Positions 39,498-48,061 of a DNA stretch of 64,000 bases are shown here, piece after piece. The position numbers and the translations under genes were made by a program. How positions within the stretch are numbered: the first letter of the stretch is position 1; each line of letters begins with the position of its first letter. The stretch comes from Stenotrophomonas rhizophila (lineage in GTDB: Bacteria; Pseudomonadota; Gammaproteobacteria; Xanthomonadales; Xanthomonadaceae). The DNA is taken from the NCBI RefSeq assembly GCF_003651185.1, contig NZ_RCDC01000008.1, positions 154,431 through 218,430 on the forward strand, written 5' to 3'. The notes beneath the pieces were generated by a model. It ran no database searches. It saw only the letters and a list, made by a program, of their open reading frames with translations, and was not told the origin of the DNA.

Positions 39498-41567
39498 ATG
39501 CAAGACCAGATTCTCCAAGCCCTGCGCCGCAATGCGGTGGACGATGCCGTGCAGCTGGCGCGCGAATGGACCACGGCCGAGCCGGAGCAGCCGCAGGCGC
39601 ACCGCTGGTTGTCGCTGTCGCTGCAGCAGCAGGGCCAGTTCGATGACGCACTGGCCAGCCTGCAGCAGGCGCTGACGCTGGCGCCGGACAATGCCGACCT
39701 GCATCTGCAGCAGGCAGGCCTGCTGCTGGCCCTGCGCCAGTTCGATGCGGCCGGCTCGGCGCTGGACCGCACGGCCGAACTCAACCCCAATGAACTGTCC
39801 GCGTACGTGATGCAGGCGCATCTGGCGCTGGCCCGCAACGACGTGGATGAAGCCGATCGACTGACCCGGCTGGCGCTGCGCGTGGACGACGATCATCCGG
39901 AACTGGCCGCGCTGTCGGGCATGGTCGCGCTGCGCCGTGGCGAGGTGGATCGCGCGCTGGCCCAGCTCTCGGCAGCCAGCCAGGCGCTGCCCGATGACGC
40001 GCGTGTGTTGTATGCGCTCGGCTTCGCCTACCTTGGCAAAGACATGTTGGCCTTCGCCGAACAGGCCTTCCGCCGTGTGCTTGCCCTGAATCCGGCGACC
40101 ACCGCCCTGCAGGGGCTGGTGGTCCAGCTCGCGCTGCGCCAAGGCAACCTGGAAAGCGCGTCGGACATGATGCACCAGGTGTTGGCTGCGCCCGGTGGCG
40201 ACACCCCGGCCATGCGCCGTCTGGCCGGGGAGCTCGAACTGCAGGCCGGTCAGCCGTTGCAGGCGCTTGAGCACCTGTTGCCGGTGCTGGCGCAGTGGCC
40301 GTCCGATCGCCACACGCTGCAGATGCTGCTGATGGCCTGGCAGCGCCTGGGCCGCGAACAGCAGGCACGGGAGACGCTGGATGCGGCCTTGGCTGATCAC
40401 CCGGCCATCCATGATCTGTGGATGGCGCGCCTCACGGTCGAGCCCGTGGGGGGCCCGGAAGCGGTCGCCATCGGCGAGCGCTGGCTGCAGGCCATGCCCG
40501 AGCATCTGCCGGCGCTGGAGACGCGCCTGCGCCTGCACGACATGAACAACGAAGAAGACGCGGCCGAAGCCGTGGCCGAGCGCATCGTCGCGCTGGAGCC
40601 GGGCCGGGCATCGGGCGAAGTGCGACTGGTCGATGGCCTGCTCGCACGCGACCCGGCCGCCGCCATTGCGCGCGTGCAGGCGCTGCATGACAACGCACCT
40701 GAAGAAGCGAAGGCCGGGCTGCGCGCGTGGCTGGGGTCCGTCCAGGACCGTGCCGGCCAGTACCACGATGCGCTGCGGACGTGGGTGGACCTGCATGCGG
40801 CCGAGGCACCCCAGCGCCTGCCGCTGCCGCCGCAGGCCAAAGCCCCGCTGAGCTGGCCGGAGCTGGCGCCGGTGGCTGAGGACAATGCCGTCGCCCCGCT
40901 GTTCATCTGGGGGGCACCGGGCGCCGGGGTGGAGCGGGTGGTCGCCGCGATGGCAGCCGCCAGCCCGGTGATGCGCGGCGACCGTTTCGGGCCCACGCCG
41001 CCCAATGATCCCTTCCAGCGCTACCACACGCTGCAGGAACTCTCGACCGGCAAGCTCACCCCGGAAGCGCTGGTGGAGCAATGGCGCAGTCAGTTGCCGG
41101 CCCGGGGCATCGCCGACGGCGCGGTGATCGACTGGCTGCTGTGGTGGGACAACGCACTGCTGTGGGCGCTGCGCCCGCAGCTGCCGGAGGGCCGCCTGAT
41201 CATCGTGCTGCGTGACCCGCGCGACATGCTGCTGGAGTGGATCGCCTTCAGCGCCCCGGCACCGCTCGCGGTGACCTCGGTGCACGAAGCGGCCGAATGG
41301 CTGGCGCGTTCGCTGGCCCAGGTTGCCACCCTGCACGAGCAGAACCTGTACCCGCACGCGCTGTTGAAGATCGACGACATCGGCAACGATCCGCAGGCGA
41401 TGGCCGAGTACCTCGGCGCCCAGTTCGGCATGCGTTTCCCGCCGGCACCCACGCTTGGCCCGGCCCGCATGGCCCCGGGCCACTGGCGCGATTACCGCGA
41501 TGAAATGGGCCCGGCCTTCGCGCTGCTGACCTCGGTCGCAGTGCGCCTGGGCTACCCGGAAGCGTGA
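39498..41567 (+). CDS. TPR protein with C-terminal sulfotransferase-like domain
   Basis: A 689-residue cytoplasmic-looking protein. Residues 1 to about 430 contain tetratricopeptide repeats (for example AHRWLSLSLQQQGQFDDALASL, and QRLGREQQARETLDAAL). Residues about 465-689 match the TPR-sulfotransferase fusion family: a P-loop-like start (FIWGAPGAGVERVVAAM), which is degenerate relative to the PAPS-binding consensus, and IIVLRDPRDMLLEW, the 3'-phosphate-binding segment. The start ATG follows soon after the hydrolase gene (61 bases). It may modify a cell-surface or protein target; no substrate is indicated. Confidence 0.85.
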   Translation: MQDQILQALRRNAVDDAVQLAREWTTAEPEQPQAHRWLSLSLQQQGQFDDALASLQQALTLAPDNADLHLQQAGLLLALRQFDAAGSALDRTAELNPNELSAYVMQAHLALARNDVDEADRLTRLALRVDDDHPELAALSGMVALRRGEVDRALAQLSAASQALPDDARVLYALGFAYLGKDMLAFAEQAFRRVLALNPATTALQGLVVQLALRQGNLESASDMMHQVLAAPGGDTPAMRRLAGELELQAGQPLQALEHLLPVLAQWPSDRHTLQMLLMAWQRLGREQQARETLDAALADHPAIHDLWMARLTVEPVGGPEAVAIGERWLQAMPEHLPALETRLRLHDMNNEEDAAEAVAERIVALEPGRASGEVRLVDGLLARDPAAAIARVQALHDNAPEEAKAGLRAWLGSVQDRAGQYHDALRTWVDLHAAEAPQRLPLPPQAKAPLSWPELAPVAEDNAVAPLFIWGAPGAGVERVVAAMAAASPVMRGDRFGPTPPNDPFQRYHTLQELSTGKLTPEALVEQWRSQLPARGIADGAVIDWLLWWDNALLWALRPQLPEGRLIIVLRDPRDMLLEWIAFSAPAPLAVTSVHEAAEWLARSLAQVATLHEQNLYPHALLKIDDIGNDPQAMAEYLGAQFGMRFPPAPTLGPARMAPGHWRDYRDEMGPAFALLTSVAVRLGYPEA

Positions 41568-41577
41568 GGAGACCGGT

Positions 41578-42189
41578 ATGCATCTGAGCAGTGACAGCAT
41601 CACCAACGGCCAGCCGATCGCCGCCACGTTCGCGGCCGGCACTGCCGAGGGCTTCGCGCCCAACCGCAACCCGCAGCTGGCCTGGCACGACGTGCCGGCC
41701 GGTACCCGTTCGTTCGCGCTGTTGTGCATCGACCCGGATGTGCCGACCGTGCCGGAGACGGTCGGCCGCCAGGATCGCACGGTGCCACGCGATCAGCCGC
41801 GTGCGCACTTCGCGCACTGGGCGATGGCCGATATCCCGGCCGACGTGCGCGAGCTCGCCGCGGGCAGCTGCAGCGATGGCTTCACCGTGGGGGGCAAGAC
41901 CCAGCCGGCGGGCCCGGCAGGCAGCCGTCAGGGCCTGAACGATTTCACCGGCTGGTTTGCCGGCACTCCGGACATGGCCGGCCAGTACCTGGGTTATGAC
42001 GGCCCCTACCCGCCGTTCAACGACGAGCGCGTGCACCGCTATTTCTTCCGTGTGTTCGCGCTGGACGTGGCGCAGCTGGCGCTGCCCACGCCGTTCACCG
42101 CCGCGGATGTGCTGCATGCGATGCACGGGCACGTGCTGGCCGAAGCCTCGCTGCATGGCACCTACACGTTGAATCCGGCGCTGGCCTGA
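41578..42189 (+). CDS. YbhB/YbcL family PEBP-like protein
   Basis: A 203-residue protein of the phosphatidylethanolamine-binding/Raf kinase inhibitor family. The N-terminal SDSITNGQPIAATFAAGTAEGF, then PQLAWHDVPAGTRSFALLCIDPD, HFAHWAMADIP and YDGPYPPFNDERVHRYFFRVFAL cover the conserved anion pocket (DPD and the GPxPP-like segment). It follows the TPR-sulfotransferase gene by 10 bases, so they may be co-transcribed. Function unknown in bacteria. Confidence 0.9.
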   Translation: MHLSSDSITNGQPIAATFAAGTAEGFAPNRNPQLAWHDVPAGTRSFALLCIDPDVPTVPETVGRQDRTVPRDQPRAHFAHWAMADIPADVRELAAGSCSDGFTVGGKTQPAGPAGSRQGLNDFTGWFAGTPDMAGQYLGYDGPYPPFNDERVHRYFFRVFALDVAQLALPTPFTAADVLHAMHGHVLAEASLHGTYTLNPALA

Positions 42190-42197
42190 GGTGAGGT

Positions 42198-42284
42198 GCC
42201 GACCATGGGTCGGCGCGCGCCCCGGTAGATACCAACCGTTGGTCGGTACTGCGCTATCGGGAGCCGGCCAGCGGCCGGCACTAC
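42198..42284. repeat. Cluster of three SMAG-like palindromes
   Basis: Three hairpins lie in 87 bases after the PEBP gene: GCCGACC-ATG-GGTCGGC (42198-42214), a plus-strand GTAGATACCAACC-GTT-GGTCGGTA unit (42225-42248), and a minus-strand GTAGTGCCGGCC-GCT-GGCCGGC unit (42263-42284). The last is the same sequence type as the copies at 125-182. Confidence 0.75.
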
Positions 42285-42291
42285 AGAATGA

Positions 42292-42318
42292 AGAAGGGCG
42301 GCCAGTGGCCGCCCTTCT
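42292..42318. terminator. Bidirectional terminator hairpin
   Basis: A perfect 12-bp stem, AGAAGGGCGGCC and GGCCGCCCTTCT, with a 3-base loop, lies 6 bases before the stop end of the convergent META gene at 42325. The A/G-rich and T-rich flanks let it act in both directions. Confidence 0.7.
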
Positions 42319-42324
42319 GCTTTC

Positions 42325-43149
42325 TCACTTCTTCACGTTTTCCGATTCGACCACCATGTCCAGCACGTAGGCGTTGGACGAGGCATCGGCCGGCGGGTTG
42401 GCGATCGTGTAACGCTTCACGCGCACCACGTTGCGCACGCCGTCTTCGTGGGTGTAGCCCTCGATGACGTCGTAGAAGTTCTGCCACTCACCCGGCTCGC
42501 CCTGCTTGATGCCGTTGGCGTCGTAGCGGATCTCGCGGGTCTGCAGGCACTGCTTGTCGCGGATCATCGGGTGCGGGCACGGCTTGGTCTGCGCGGCCAC
42601 TTCCAGGAACACCGTTTCGCCTTCGCCGCCGTAGCGGGTTTCCGCGGTCGGCTCCGGGGTGAACACCAGCACATCGCCCTTGGTGGTGCGCAGGGTCAGC
42701 TGGCCGGCATCGCCCAGTTCGGTCTTGAGCGTGCCTTCCAGGCGGCTGCCGACGGCCTGGTCCAGCGCCATCAGGTTCTTGTCCGTGCAGGCCATCATGG
42801 TCGAGGCCATCGGCGAGAGGGTCAGCGAACCATCGGCCAGCGTGTAGCCGCCGCCCATGCGGTTGCAGGTGTTGCTGATCGCGATGCGGTCATCCTTGAA
42901 ATCCAGCGTGACCGGCGTGTCGGCGCGGGCGAACAGCGCATCGATGCGCTTGCCGCTGGCATCGGTGGCCGAATCCAGGCGCCAATGGCTGCCCTGAAGG
43001 CGCTGCATGTCCAGACGGGCCACGGCGGCCTGGTCGGCGGCGGCGGTCGGTGCCGGGGCGAGGTCATCGCGGCCGGCCGGGGCGGTGGAGGGGTTGCTGC
43101 AGGCGGCCATCAGGGCCAGCGGCAGCATCAGCATCAGGGTGCGTTTCAT
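42325..43149 (-). CDS. META and DUF4377 domain lipoprotein
   Basis: A 274-residue lipoprotein with signal LMLPLALMAAC. A META (HslJ-like) domain occupies about 50-160: LQGSHWRLDSATDASGK, NTCNRMGGGYTLADGSL and SPMASTMMACTD are its signatures. The C-terminal DUF4377 part (FLEVAAQTKPCPH, then KQCLQTREIRYD and NFYDVIEGYTHEDGV) is a common fusion. The start at 43149 was preferred over the ATG at 43155 because AAGGAG then sits 6 bases away. Role unknown; HslJ-type proteins are linked to envelope stress. Confidence 0.88.
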   Translation of the reverse strand: MKRTLMLMLPLALMAACSNPSTAPAGRDDLAPAPTAAADQAAVARLDMQRLQGSHWRLDSATDASGKRIDALFARADTPVTLDFKDDRIAISNTCNRMGGGYTLADGSLTLSPMASTMMACTDKNLMALDQAVGSRLEGTLKTELGDAGQLTLRTTKGDVLVFTPEPTAETRYGGEGETVFLEVAAQTKPCPHPMIRDKQCLQTREIRYDANGIKQGEPGEWQNFYDVIEGYTHEDGVRNVVRVKRYTIANPPADASSNAYVLDMVVESENVKK

Positions 43150-43220
43150 GTACATCTCCTTGGGAACCTGGGGAAAAACGCCGGCGCATCCACAACGGGG
43201 TTGTGCCAGCGCCGGGCCGT

Positions 43221-44015
43221 TCAGTTGCCAGCCGGCAACCAGAGCAGCAATGCCGCGCCCAGCGCGATGCGGTAAACCGCGAACGCCGTGAACCGGTGCG
43301 ACTTGATGTAGCCCAGCAACCACTTCACTACGATGAAGCCGGTGACGACCGCGGCAAGGAAGGCCACGCCCACATCGGTCCAGTTCTCGCTGGCAAGCTT
43401 GCCGTCCTTGGCCAGTTCCAGGAAGGCATAGCCGCTGGCGGCGAACATGGTCGGGATGCCCACCAGGAACACGAACTCGGTGGCCTTCGCGCGGCGGCTC
43501 AGGCCGAACAGCATCGCGATGAAGATCGCCGCCGCCGAACGCGAGGTCCCCGGGAACACACCGGCCACCACCTGCGCCACGCCCACCAGGATGGCGACCT
43601 TCCAGGTCACCTCATCGCGCTCGGGCAGGCGCGCGGTGTAGGCCTCCACCAGGAGCATCCAGAGGCCACCGATGATCAGCGCCCAGGCCACCGGCGTGAC
43701 CGTCTCGGGCAGCTCCCAGCCGGCCAGGCGGACCGGCAGGCCCACCACGGCGGTCACCAGGAAGGCAGTCCCCAACTTGAGCACGTAATCGCGGTTGGCG
43801 CGTTCATGCAGGCCGGTGGCCAGGGTCCACAGCCGCTGCCGGAACACCAGCGTGATCGCCAGGATCGCGCCGGCCTGGATGATGATGTTGAAGAAGTCCG
43901 AGCGTGCGCCCAGCCAGTGCTGGGCGATCAGCAGGTGGCCGGTGCTGGAGATCGGCAGGAATTCGGTGAGGCCTTCAAGAATGCCCAGAAGGAGGGCGGA
44001 GAGCAGGTCGGACAT
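43221..44015 (-). CDS. uppP: Undecaprenyl-diphosphatase UppP (BacA)
   Basis: A 264-residue integral membrane protein that recycles the C55 lipid carrier for peptidoglycan and LPS by removing a phosphate. EGLTEFLPISSTGHLLIA at residues 13-30 and PGTSRSAAAI near 158 are the two catalytic motifs. Several hydrophobic helices follow. The ATG at 44015 matches the usual N-terminus (SDLLSALLLG). It is divergent from glnA; the 277-base space holds the glnA control region. Confidence 0.95.
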   Translation of the reverse strand: MSDLLSALLLGILEGLTEFLPISSTGHLLIAQHWLGARSDFFNIIIQAGAILAITLVFRQRLWTLATGLHERANRDYVLKLGTAFLVTAVVGLPVRLAGWELPETVTPVAWALIIGGLWMLLVEAYTARLPERDEVTWKVAILVGVAQVVAGVFPGTSRSAAAIFIAMLFGLSRRAKATEFVFLVGIPTMFAASGYAFLELAKDGKLASENWTDVGVAFLAAVVTGFIVVKWLLGYIKSHRFTAFAVYRIALGAALLLWLPAGN

Positions 44016-44128
44016 CGGCGGTACTGGAGCTCGCGCAGGGGTGGAATCGGGCAGCGGCGACAGCCGGACGCTGTGGCCAACGTCGCCTGTCGACGGCCCG
44101 TGGGCGTAAAGCATAGTGCATCCCGCAT

Positions 44129-44174
44129 CGCACCAAAGGTGTGCATGGTGCAGCGTTTGCACTGCTTTGGTGCG
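44129..44174 (+). promoter_or_regulatory. Two NtrC-type enhancer sites upstream of glnA
   Basis: Site 1 is CGCACCAAAGGTGTGCA (44129-44145) and site 2 is TGCACTGCTTTGGTGCG (44158-44174). Each is a dyad matching the NtrC consensus TGCAC(C)...GGTGCA. Their centres are 29 bases apart, about three helical turns, and they lie about 65-110 bases upstream of the sigma-54 promoter, the normal enhancer position. Confidence 0.8.
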
Positions 44175-44238
44175 TTCGCGCACGCGCCGCGAGGCGCGCC
44201 CGCCCAGTGAAATCAAGGATTTGTGAACGCGGAAAAGT

Positions 44239-44253
44239 TGGCACGGGGTTTGC
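44239..44253 (+). promoter_or_regulatory. Sigma-54 (-24/-12) promoter of glnA
   Basis: TGGCACGGGGTTTGC agrees with the consensus TGGCACG-N4-TTGC at all conserved positions, including GG at -24 and GC at -12. A start of transcription near 44264 would leave a leader of about 29 bases. With the NtrC sites this indicates induction under nitrogen limitation. Confidence 0.9.
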
Positions 44254-44292
44254 TGTATCTACATACGCAATCACCCATCTGAGGTTTCACCG

Positions 44293-45702
44293 ATGTCCGT
44301 GGAAAATGTTGAGAAGCTGATCAAGGACAACCAGATCGAGTTCATCGACCTGCGTTTCGTCGATATGCGTGGTATCGAGCAGCACGTCACCTTCCCGGTC
44401 AGCATCGTGGAGCCGTCGCTGTTTGAAGAAGGCAAGATGTTCGATGGCAGTTCGATCGCCGGCTGGAAGGGCATCAACGAGTCGGACATGGTGCTGCTGC
44501 CGGATCCGTCCAGCGCCTACATCGACCCGTTCTACGCCGACCCGACCCTGGTCATCAGCTGCGACATCCTCGATCCGGCCACCATGCAGCCGTACGGCCG
44601 CTGCCCGCGCGGCATCGCCAAGCGCGCCGAGGCCTACCTGAAGTCCTCCGGCATCGCCGAGCAGGCCTTCTTCGGCCCGGAGCCGGAGTTCTTCATCTTC
44701 GATTCGGTCCGCTTCGCCAACGACATGGGCCACACCTTCTTCAAGATCGATTCCGAAGAAGCGGCCTGGAGCACCGGTGACAAGTACGATGGCGCCAACA
44801 GCGGCTACCGTCCTGCCGTGAAGGGCGGCTACTTCCCGGTCCCGCCGACCGATTCGCTGCACGACCTGCGTGCGGAAATGTGCAAGACGCTGGAACAGGT
44901 CGGCATCGAAGTGGAAGTGCAGCATCATGAAGTGGCCACTGCCGGCCAGTGCGAGATCGGCACCAAGTTCAGCACCCTGGTGCAGAAGGCCGATGAACTG
45001 CTGCGCATGAAGCACGTCATCAAGAACGTCGCCCACCGCAACGGCAAGACCGCCACCTTCATGCCCAAGCCGCTGGTCGGCGACAACGGCAGCGGCATGC
45101 ACGTGCACCAGTCGCTCTCCAAGGGCGGCACCAACCTGTTCTCCGGTGACGGCTACGGCGGGCTGAGCCAGCTGGCGCTGTGGTACATCGGCGGCATCTT
45201 CAAGCACGCCAAGGCGATCAATGCCTTCGCCAACTCCGGCACCAACAGCTACAAGCGCCTGGTGCCGGGCTTTGAAGCCCCGGTGATGCTGGCCTACTCG
45301 GCCCGCAACCGCTCCGCCTCGTGCCGCATTCCGTGGGTGTCCAACCCGAAGGCGCGCCGCATCGAAATGCGCTTCCCCGATCCGATCCAGTCCGGCTACC
45401 TGACCTTCACCGTGCTGATGATGGCCGGCCTGGACGGCATCAAGAACCAGATCGACCCGGGCGCCCCGAGCGACAAGGATCTGTACGACCTGCCGCCGGA
45501 AGAAGAGAAGCTGATCCCGCAGGTCTGCTCCTCGCTGGACCAGGCCCTGGAAGCGCTGGACAAGGACCGCGAGTTCCTCAAGGCCGGTGGCGTGATGAGC
45601 GACGACTTCATCGATGGCTACATCGCGCTGAAGATGCAGGAAGTCACCAAGTTCCGCGCGGCGACCCATCCGCTTGAGTACCAGATGTACTACGCGAACT
45701 GA
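44293..45702 (+). CDS. glnA: Glutamine synthetase type I
   Basis: Condenses ammonia and glutamate to glutamine with ATP, and acts as a dodecamer. The 469-residue length is typical of GSI-beta. MFDGSSIAGWKGINESDM and the metal-binding FFGPEPEFFIFD, the ATP region NGSGMHVHQSL and KRLVPGFEAPV are all present. The adenylylation tyrosine is in KDLYDLPPEE at Y398, so control by GlnE is expected. The start ATG is at 44293 with GAGG 9 bases upstream. It is controlled by the sigma-54/NtrC region and followed by glnK-amtB. Confidence 0.97.
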   Translation: MSVENVEKLIKDNQIEFIDLRFVDMRGIEQHVTFPVSIVEPSLFEEGKMFDGSSIAGWKGINESDMVLLPDPSSAYIDPFYADPTLVISCDILDPATMQPYGRCPRGIAKRAEAYLKSSGIAEQAFFGPEPEFFIFDSVRFANDMGHTFFKIDSEEAAWSTGDKYDGANSGYRPAVKGGYFPVPPTDSLHDLRAEMCKTLEQVGIEVEVQHHEVATAGQCEIGTKFSTLVQKADELLRMKHVIKNVAHRNGKTATFMPKPLVGDNGSGMHVHQSLSKGGTNLFSGDGYGGLSQLALWYIGGIFKHAKAINAFANSGTNSYKRLVPGFEAPVMLAYSARNRSASCRIPWVSNPKARRIEMRFPDPIQSGYLTFTVLMMAGLDGIKNQIDPGAPSDKDLYDLPPEEEKLIPQVCSSLDQALEALDKDREFLKAGGVMSDDFIDGYIALKMQEVTKFRAATHPLEYQMYYAN

Positions 45703-45711
45703 GCAACAGGT

Positions 45712-45752
45712 GACGATGACGAAGGATTTCCCTCCCACCCTTCGTCATCGTC
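45712..45752 (+). terminator. 14-bp perfect hairpin after glnA
   Basis: GACGATGACGAAGG (45712-45725) pairs with CCTTCGTCATCGTC (45739-45752), 10 bases after the glnA stop, with a 13-base pyrimidine-rich loop. No U tract follows, so it may be an attenuating or RNA-protecting stem rather than a full terminator. Confidence 0.5.
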
Positions 45753-45788
45753 GCCGCCTTGGCGGCTGGGGAGCCGGCAAAGCACGTC

Positions 45789-45810
45789 GTAGAGCGGACC
45801 GTTGGTCCGC
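45789..45810 (+). repeat. SMAG-like GTAG palindrome
   Basis: GTAGA then GCGGACC-GTT-GGTCCGC, a 7-bp stem, between glnA and glnK. It is of the same class as the other GTAG repeats here but with a different stem sequence. Confidence 0.65.
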
Positions 45811-46015
45811 TGCACCACCAGGGGCAAGAGAGACCGGACGCGTCATGGGCCCTTCCTCCCTCCCGCGTCACCGCTGGCGTCGCCCTTCGGGCGTCGGCAT
45901 CGGCGTGGCCCATGCAACGTTCGGCGCAACGACCGGCGGCCATGTGCAAGTGGCCGCCGGTTGACCTGACATCGGCCCCACGCGGGCCGGTTCCATCCAC
46001 CATCGGGATATGCGC

Positions 46016-46354
46016 ATGAAATTGATCTCCGCCATCATCCGGCCGTTCAAGCTCGACGAGGTCCGCGAGGCCCTCTCCGACGCTGGCGTGTCGGGCATCA
46101 CCGTGACCGAAGTCAAAGGCTTCGGGCGCCAGAAGGGCCACACCGAGTTGTATCGCGGCGCGGAGTACGTCGTGGATTTCCTGCCGAAGATCAAGATCGA
46201 GACCGTCGTGACCGACGATCGCCTGGAGGCCGTGGTCGAGGCCATCCAGACCGCAGCCGGCACCGGCAAGATCGGCGACGGCAAGATCTTTGTCACCGCG
46301 GTCGAACAGGTCGTCCGCATCCGCACCGGCGAAATCGGCGCTGACGCGCTCTAA
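46016..46354 (+). CDS. glnK: Nitrogen regulatory protein PII
   Basis: The 112-residue length is that of PII. The start was set at ATG 46016 (MKLISAIIRPFKLDEV), not the upstream ATG at 46010, because all PII proteins begin MK-x-I. The T-loop has TELYRGAEYVVDFLPK with the uridylylation site Y51. It lies 18 bases before amtB. PII proteins next to amtB block the channel under ammonium excess and pass 2-oxoglutarate/energy signals to NtrB, GlnE and others. Confidence 0.95.
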   Translation: MKLISAIIRPFKLDEVREALSDAGVSGITVTEVKGFGRQKGHTELYRGAEYVVDFLPKIKIETVVTDDRLEAVVEAIQTAAGTGKIGDGKIFVTAVEQVVRIRTGEIGADAL

Positions 46355-46372
46355 CCCCACTCGGAGCCCACA

Positions 46373-47803
46373 ATGAAGACCTCTTTGTTCACCGGGTGGC
46401 AAGCCCGGTTCCATGCCGTGTGCCTGATGATGTTGCTCAGCGCGTTGGCCGTTGGTGCCTTCTCCAGCAGCGCGCACGCCCAGGCGCAGGTCACGCCGGT
46501 ACCCTCGGAGACGGTCGCGGTCGAGCCGCTGCCGGCCACGCCCGGGGCCACCGCCGCACCGGTTGCAGAAGCGGCTGCCGCCACGTTCGATCACGGCGAT
46601 GTCGCCTGGATGCTCACCTCCACCCTGCTGGTGCTGCTGATGGTGGTGCCGGGCCTGGCCCTGTTCTACGGCGGCCTGGTCCGCTCCAAGAACGTGCTGT
46701 CCATCCTCAGCCAGATCCTGGTGGTGTTCTCGCTGGTGCTGATGCTGTGGGTGGCCTATGGCTACAGCGCGGTGTTCAGTGAAGGCAACGCCTTCTTCGG
46801 CTCGTTCACCCAGTTCGCCTTCCTCAAGGGCTTCGGCCCGGACACCGTCGGCAACACGCCGATCGCCGGCCTGCCGGATTATCTGTTCGTCGCCTTCCAG
46901 TCGACCTTCGCCGGCATCACCACCGCCCTGATCGTCGGTGCGTTCGCCGAGCGCATCAAGTTCAAGGCCGTGCTGCTGTTCTCGGCCCTGTGGTTCACCC
47001 TGAGCTACATCCCGATGGCGCACATCGTGTGGGGCGGCGGCTATCTCGGTGAGATGGGCGCGATCGATTTCGCCGGTGGCACCGTGGTCCACATCAATGC
47101 CGGCGTGGCGGGCCTGGTGGGCGCGTACTTCGTCGGCAAGCGCATCGGCTACGGCCAGACCGCACTGAAGCCGCACAACGTGCCGTTCACCTACATCGGC
47201 GCGATGCTGCTGTGGGTGGGCTGGTTCGGCTTCAACGCCGGCTCGGCCGCCGCCGCCGACACCGTCGCCTCGCTGGCCTTCATCAACACCATCCTCGCCA
47301 CCGCTGCTGCGGTGCTGGGCTGGACCCTGGTCGAAGCAGTCAGCAAGGGCAAGCCGTCCGCGCTGGGCGCTGCCTCCGGCGCCGTGGCCGGCCTGGTCGG
47401 CATCACCCCGGCCTGCGGCACCGTGGGCCCGCTGGGCGCGATCGTGATCGGCCTGGTCGCCGGCGTGGTCTGCGTCTGGGGCGTCACCGGTCTCAAGCGC
47501 CTGCTCAAGGTCGATGACACCGCCGACGTGTTCGGTGTGCACGGCATCGGCGGCATCGTCGGGGCACTGCTCACCGGCGTGTTCAGTGCGCAATCGCTGG
47601 GCGGCACCAAGGCCGATCTGGACATCGGCCACCAGGTCTGGGTGCAGCTGGTCAGCGTCGGCTTCACCATCGTGTGGTGTGCCGTGGCCACCGTGCTGAT
47701 CCTGCTGGTGGTGCGCATGGTGTTCGGCCTGCGCGTCACCGAAGAAGCCGAGCGCACCGGCCTGGACGTCACCTCGCACGGCGAATCGGCCTACGAGGCC
47801 TGA
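46373..47803 (+). CDS. amtB: Ammonium transporter AmtB
   Basis: A 476-residue membrane protein with a cleavable signal (about 1-38) and eleven helices. The channel features FYGGLVRSKNVLS (residues about 96-108), GAFAERIKF, GGTVVHINAGVAGLVGA (with the pore His) and the second histidine segment FGVHGIGGIVGALLTGV are visible. It forms trimers that bind GlnK. It is followed by a strong terminator at 47850. Confidence 0.96.
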   Translation: MKTSLFTGWQARFHAVCLMMLLSALAVGAFSSSAHAQAQVTPVPSETVAVEPLPATPGATAAPVAEAAAATFDHGDVAWMLTSTLLVLLMVVPGLALFYGGLVRSKNVLSILSQILVVFSLVLMLWVAYGYSAVFSEGNAFFGSFTQFAFLKGFGPDTVGNTPIAGLPDYLFVAFQSTFAGITTALIVGAFAERIKFKAVLLFSALWFTLSYIPMAHIVWGGGYLGEMGAIDFAGGTVVHINAGVAGLVGAYFVGKRIGYGQTALKPHNVPFTYIGAMLLWVGWFGFNAGSAAAADTVASLAFINTILATAAAVLGWTLVEAVSKGKPSALGAASGAVAGLVGITPACGTVGPLGAIVIGLVAGVVCVWGVTGLKRLLKVDDTADVFGVHGIGGIVGALLTGVFSAQSLGGTKADLDIGHQVWVQLVSVGFTIVWCAVATVLILLVVRMVFGLRVTEEAERTGLDVTSHGESAYEA

Positions 47804-47849
47804 GCCGCGCGATGCCGCATTAGAAACGAGAGAGAGCTGCTTCACCTTC

Positions 47850-47879
47850 GCCGGCGGCCTTCGGGTCGCCGGCTTTTTT
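47850..47879 (+). terminator. Rho-independent terminator after amtB
   Basis: GCCGGCGGCC-TTCG-GGTCGCCGGC is a 10-bp stem (one mismatch) with a stable TTCG tetraloop, followed directly by TTTTTT. It ends the glnK-amtB unit. Confidence 0.9.
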
Positions 47880-48061
47880 GTGGGCGGCCCATAAGCCCAC
47901 ATGCCCTGACCGGCGTCACGCTTTCACACGCGCGTTTTCACACACGATCCGACCAACGGTCATTTCCAACCCTGTTTCCGGCGGCCCGATTGGCTTACAG
48001 TGCGCGCGCCAGCGGCCATCGCGTCGGCTGGCCCGGATTCTTTCCAAGGAAGAGCGTAATC

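Larger units (their letters stand above)
45703..46015. other. glnA-glnK intergenic region, no gene seen
   Basis: A 313-base gap. It holds a long hairpin (45712-45752), a GTAG palindrome (45789-45810) and a G/C-rich remainder. No clear sigma-54 promoter for glnK was found here: no TGGCAC-N5-TTGC match is present on either strand that I could see. A coding ORF crossing it has no family features. Confidence 0.6.

Noticed and set aside
45674..45964. A 96-codon plus frame between glnA and glnK
   Set aside because: It overlaps the hairpin and GTAG repeat, has no ribosome site and an Arg/Ala-rich, featureless product.
45930..45980. TGGCCGCCGGTTGACC as a sigma-54 promoter for glnK
   Set aside because: GG is present but the GC at the right distance is missing.
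46010..46015. Upstream ATG as the glnK start
   Set aside because: PII proteins start MK; the upstream ATG would add two residues and has poorer spacing to GGGA.
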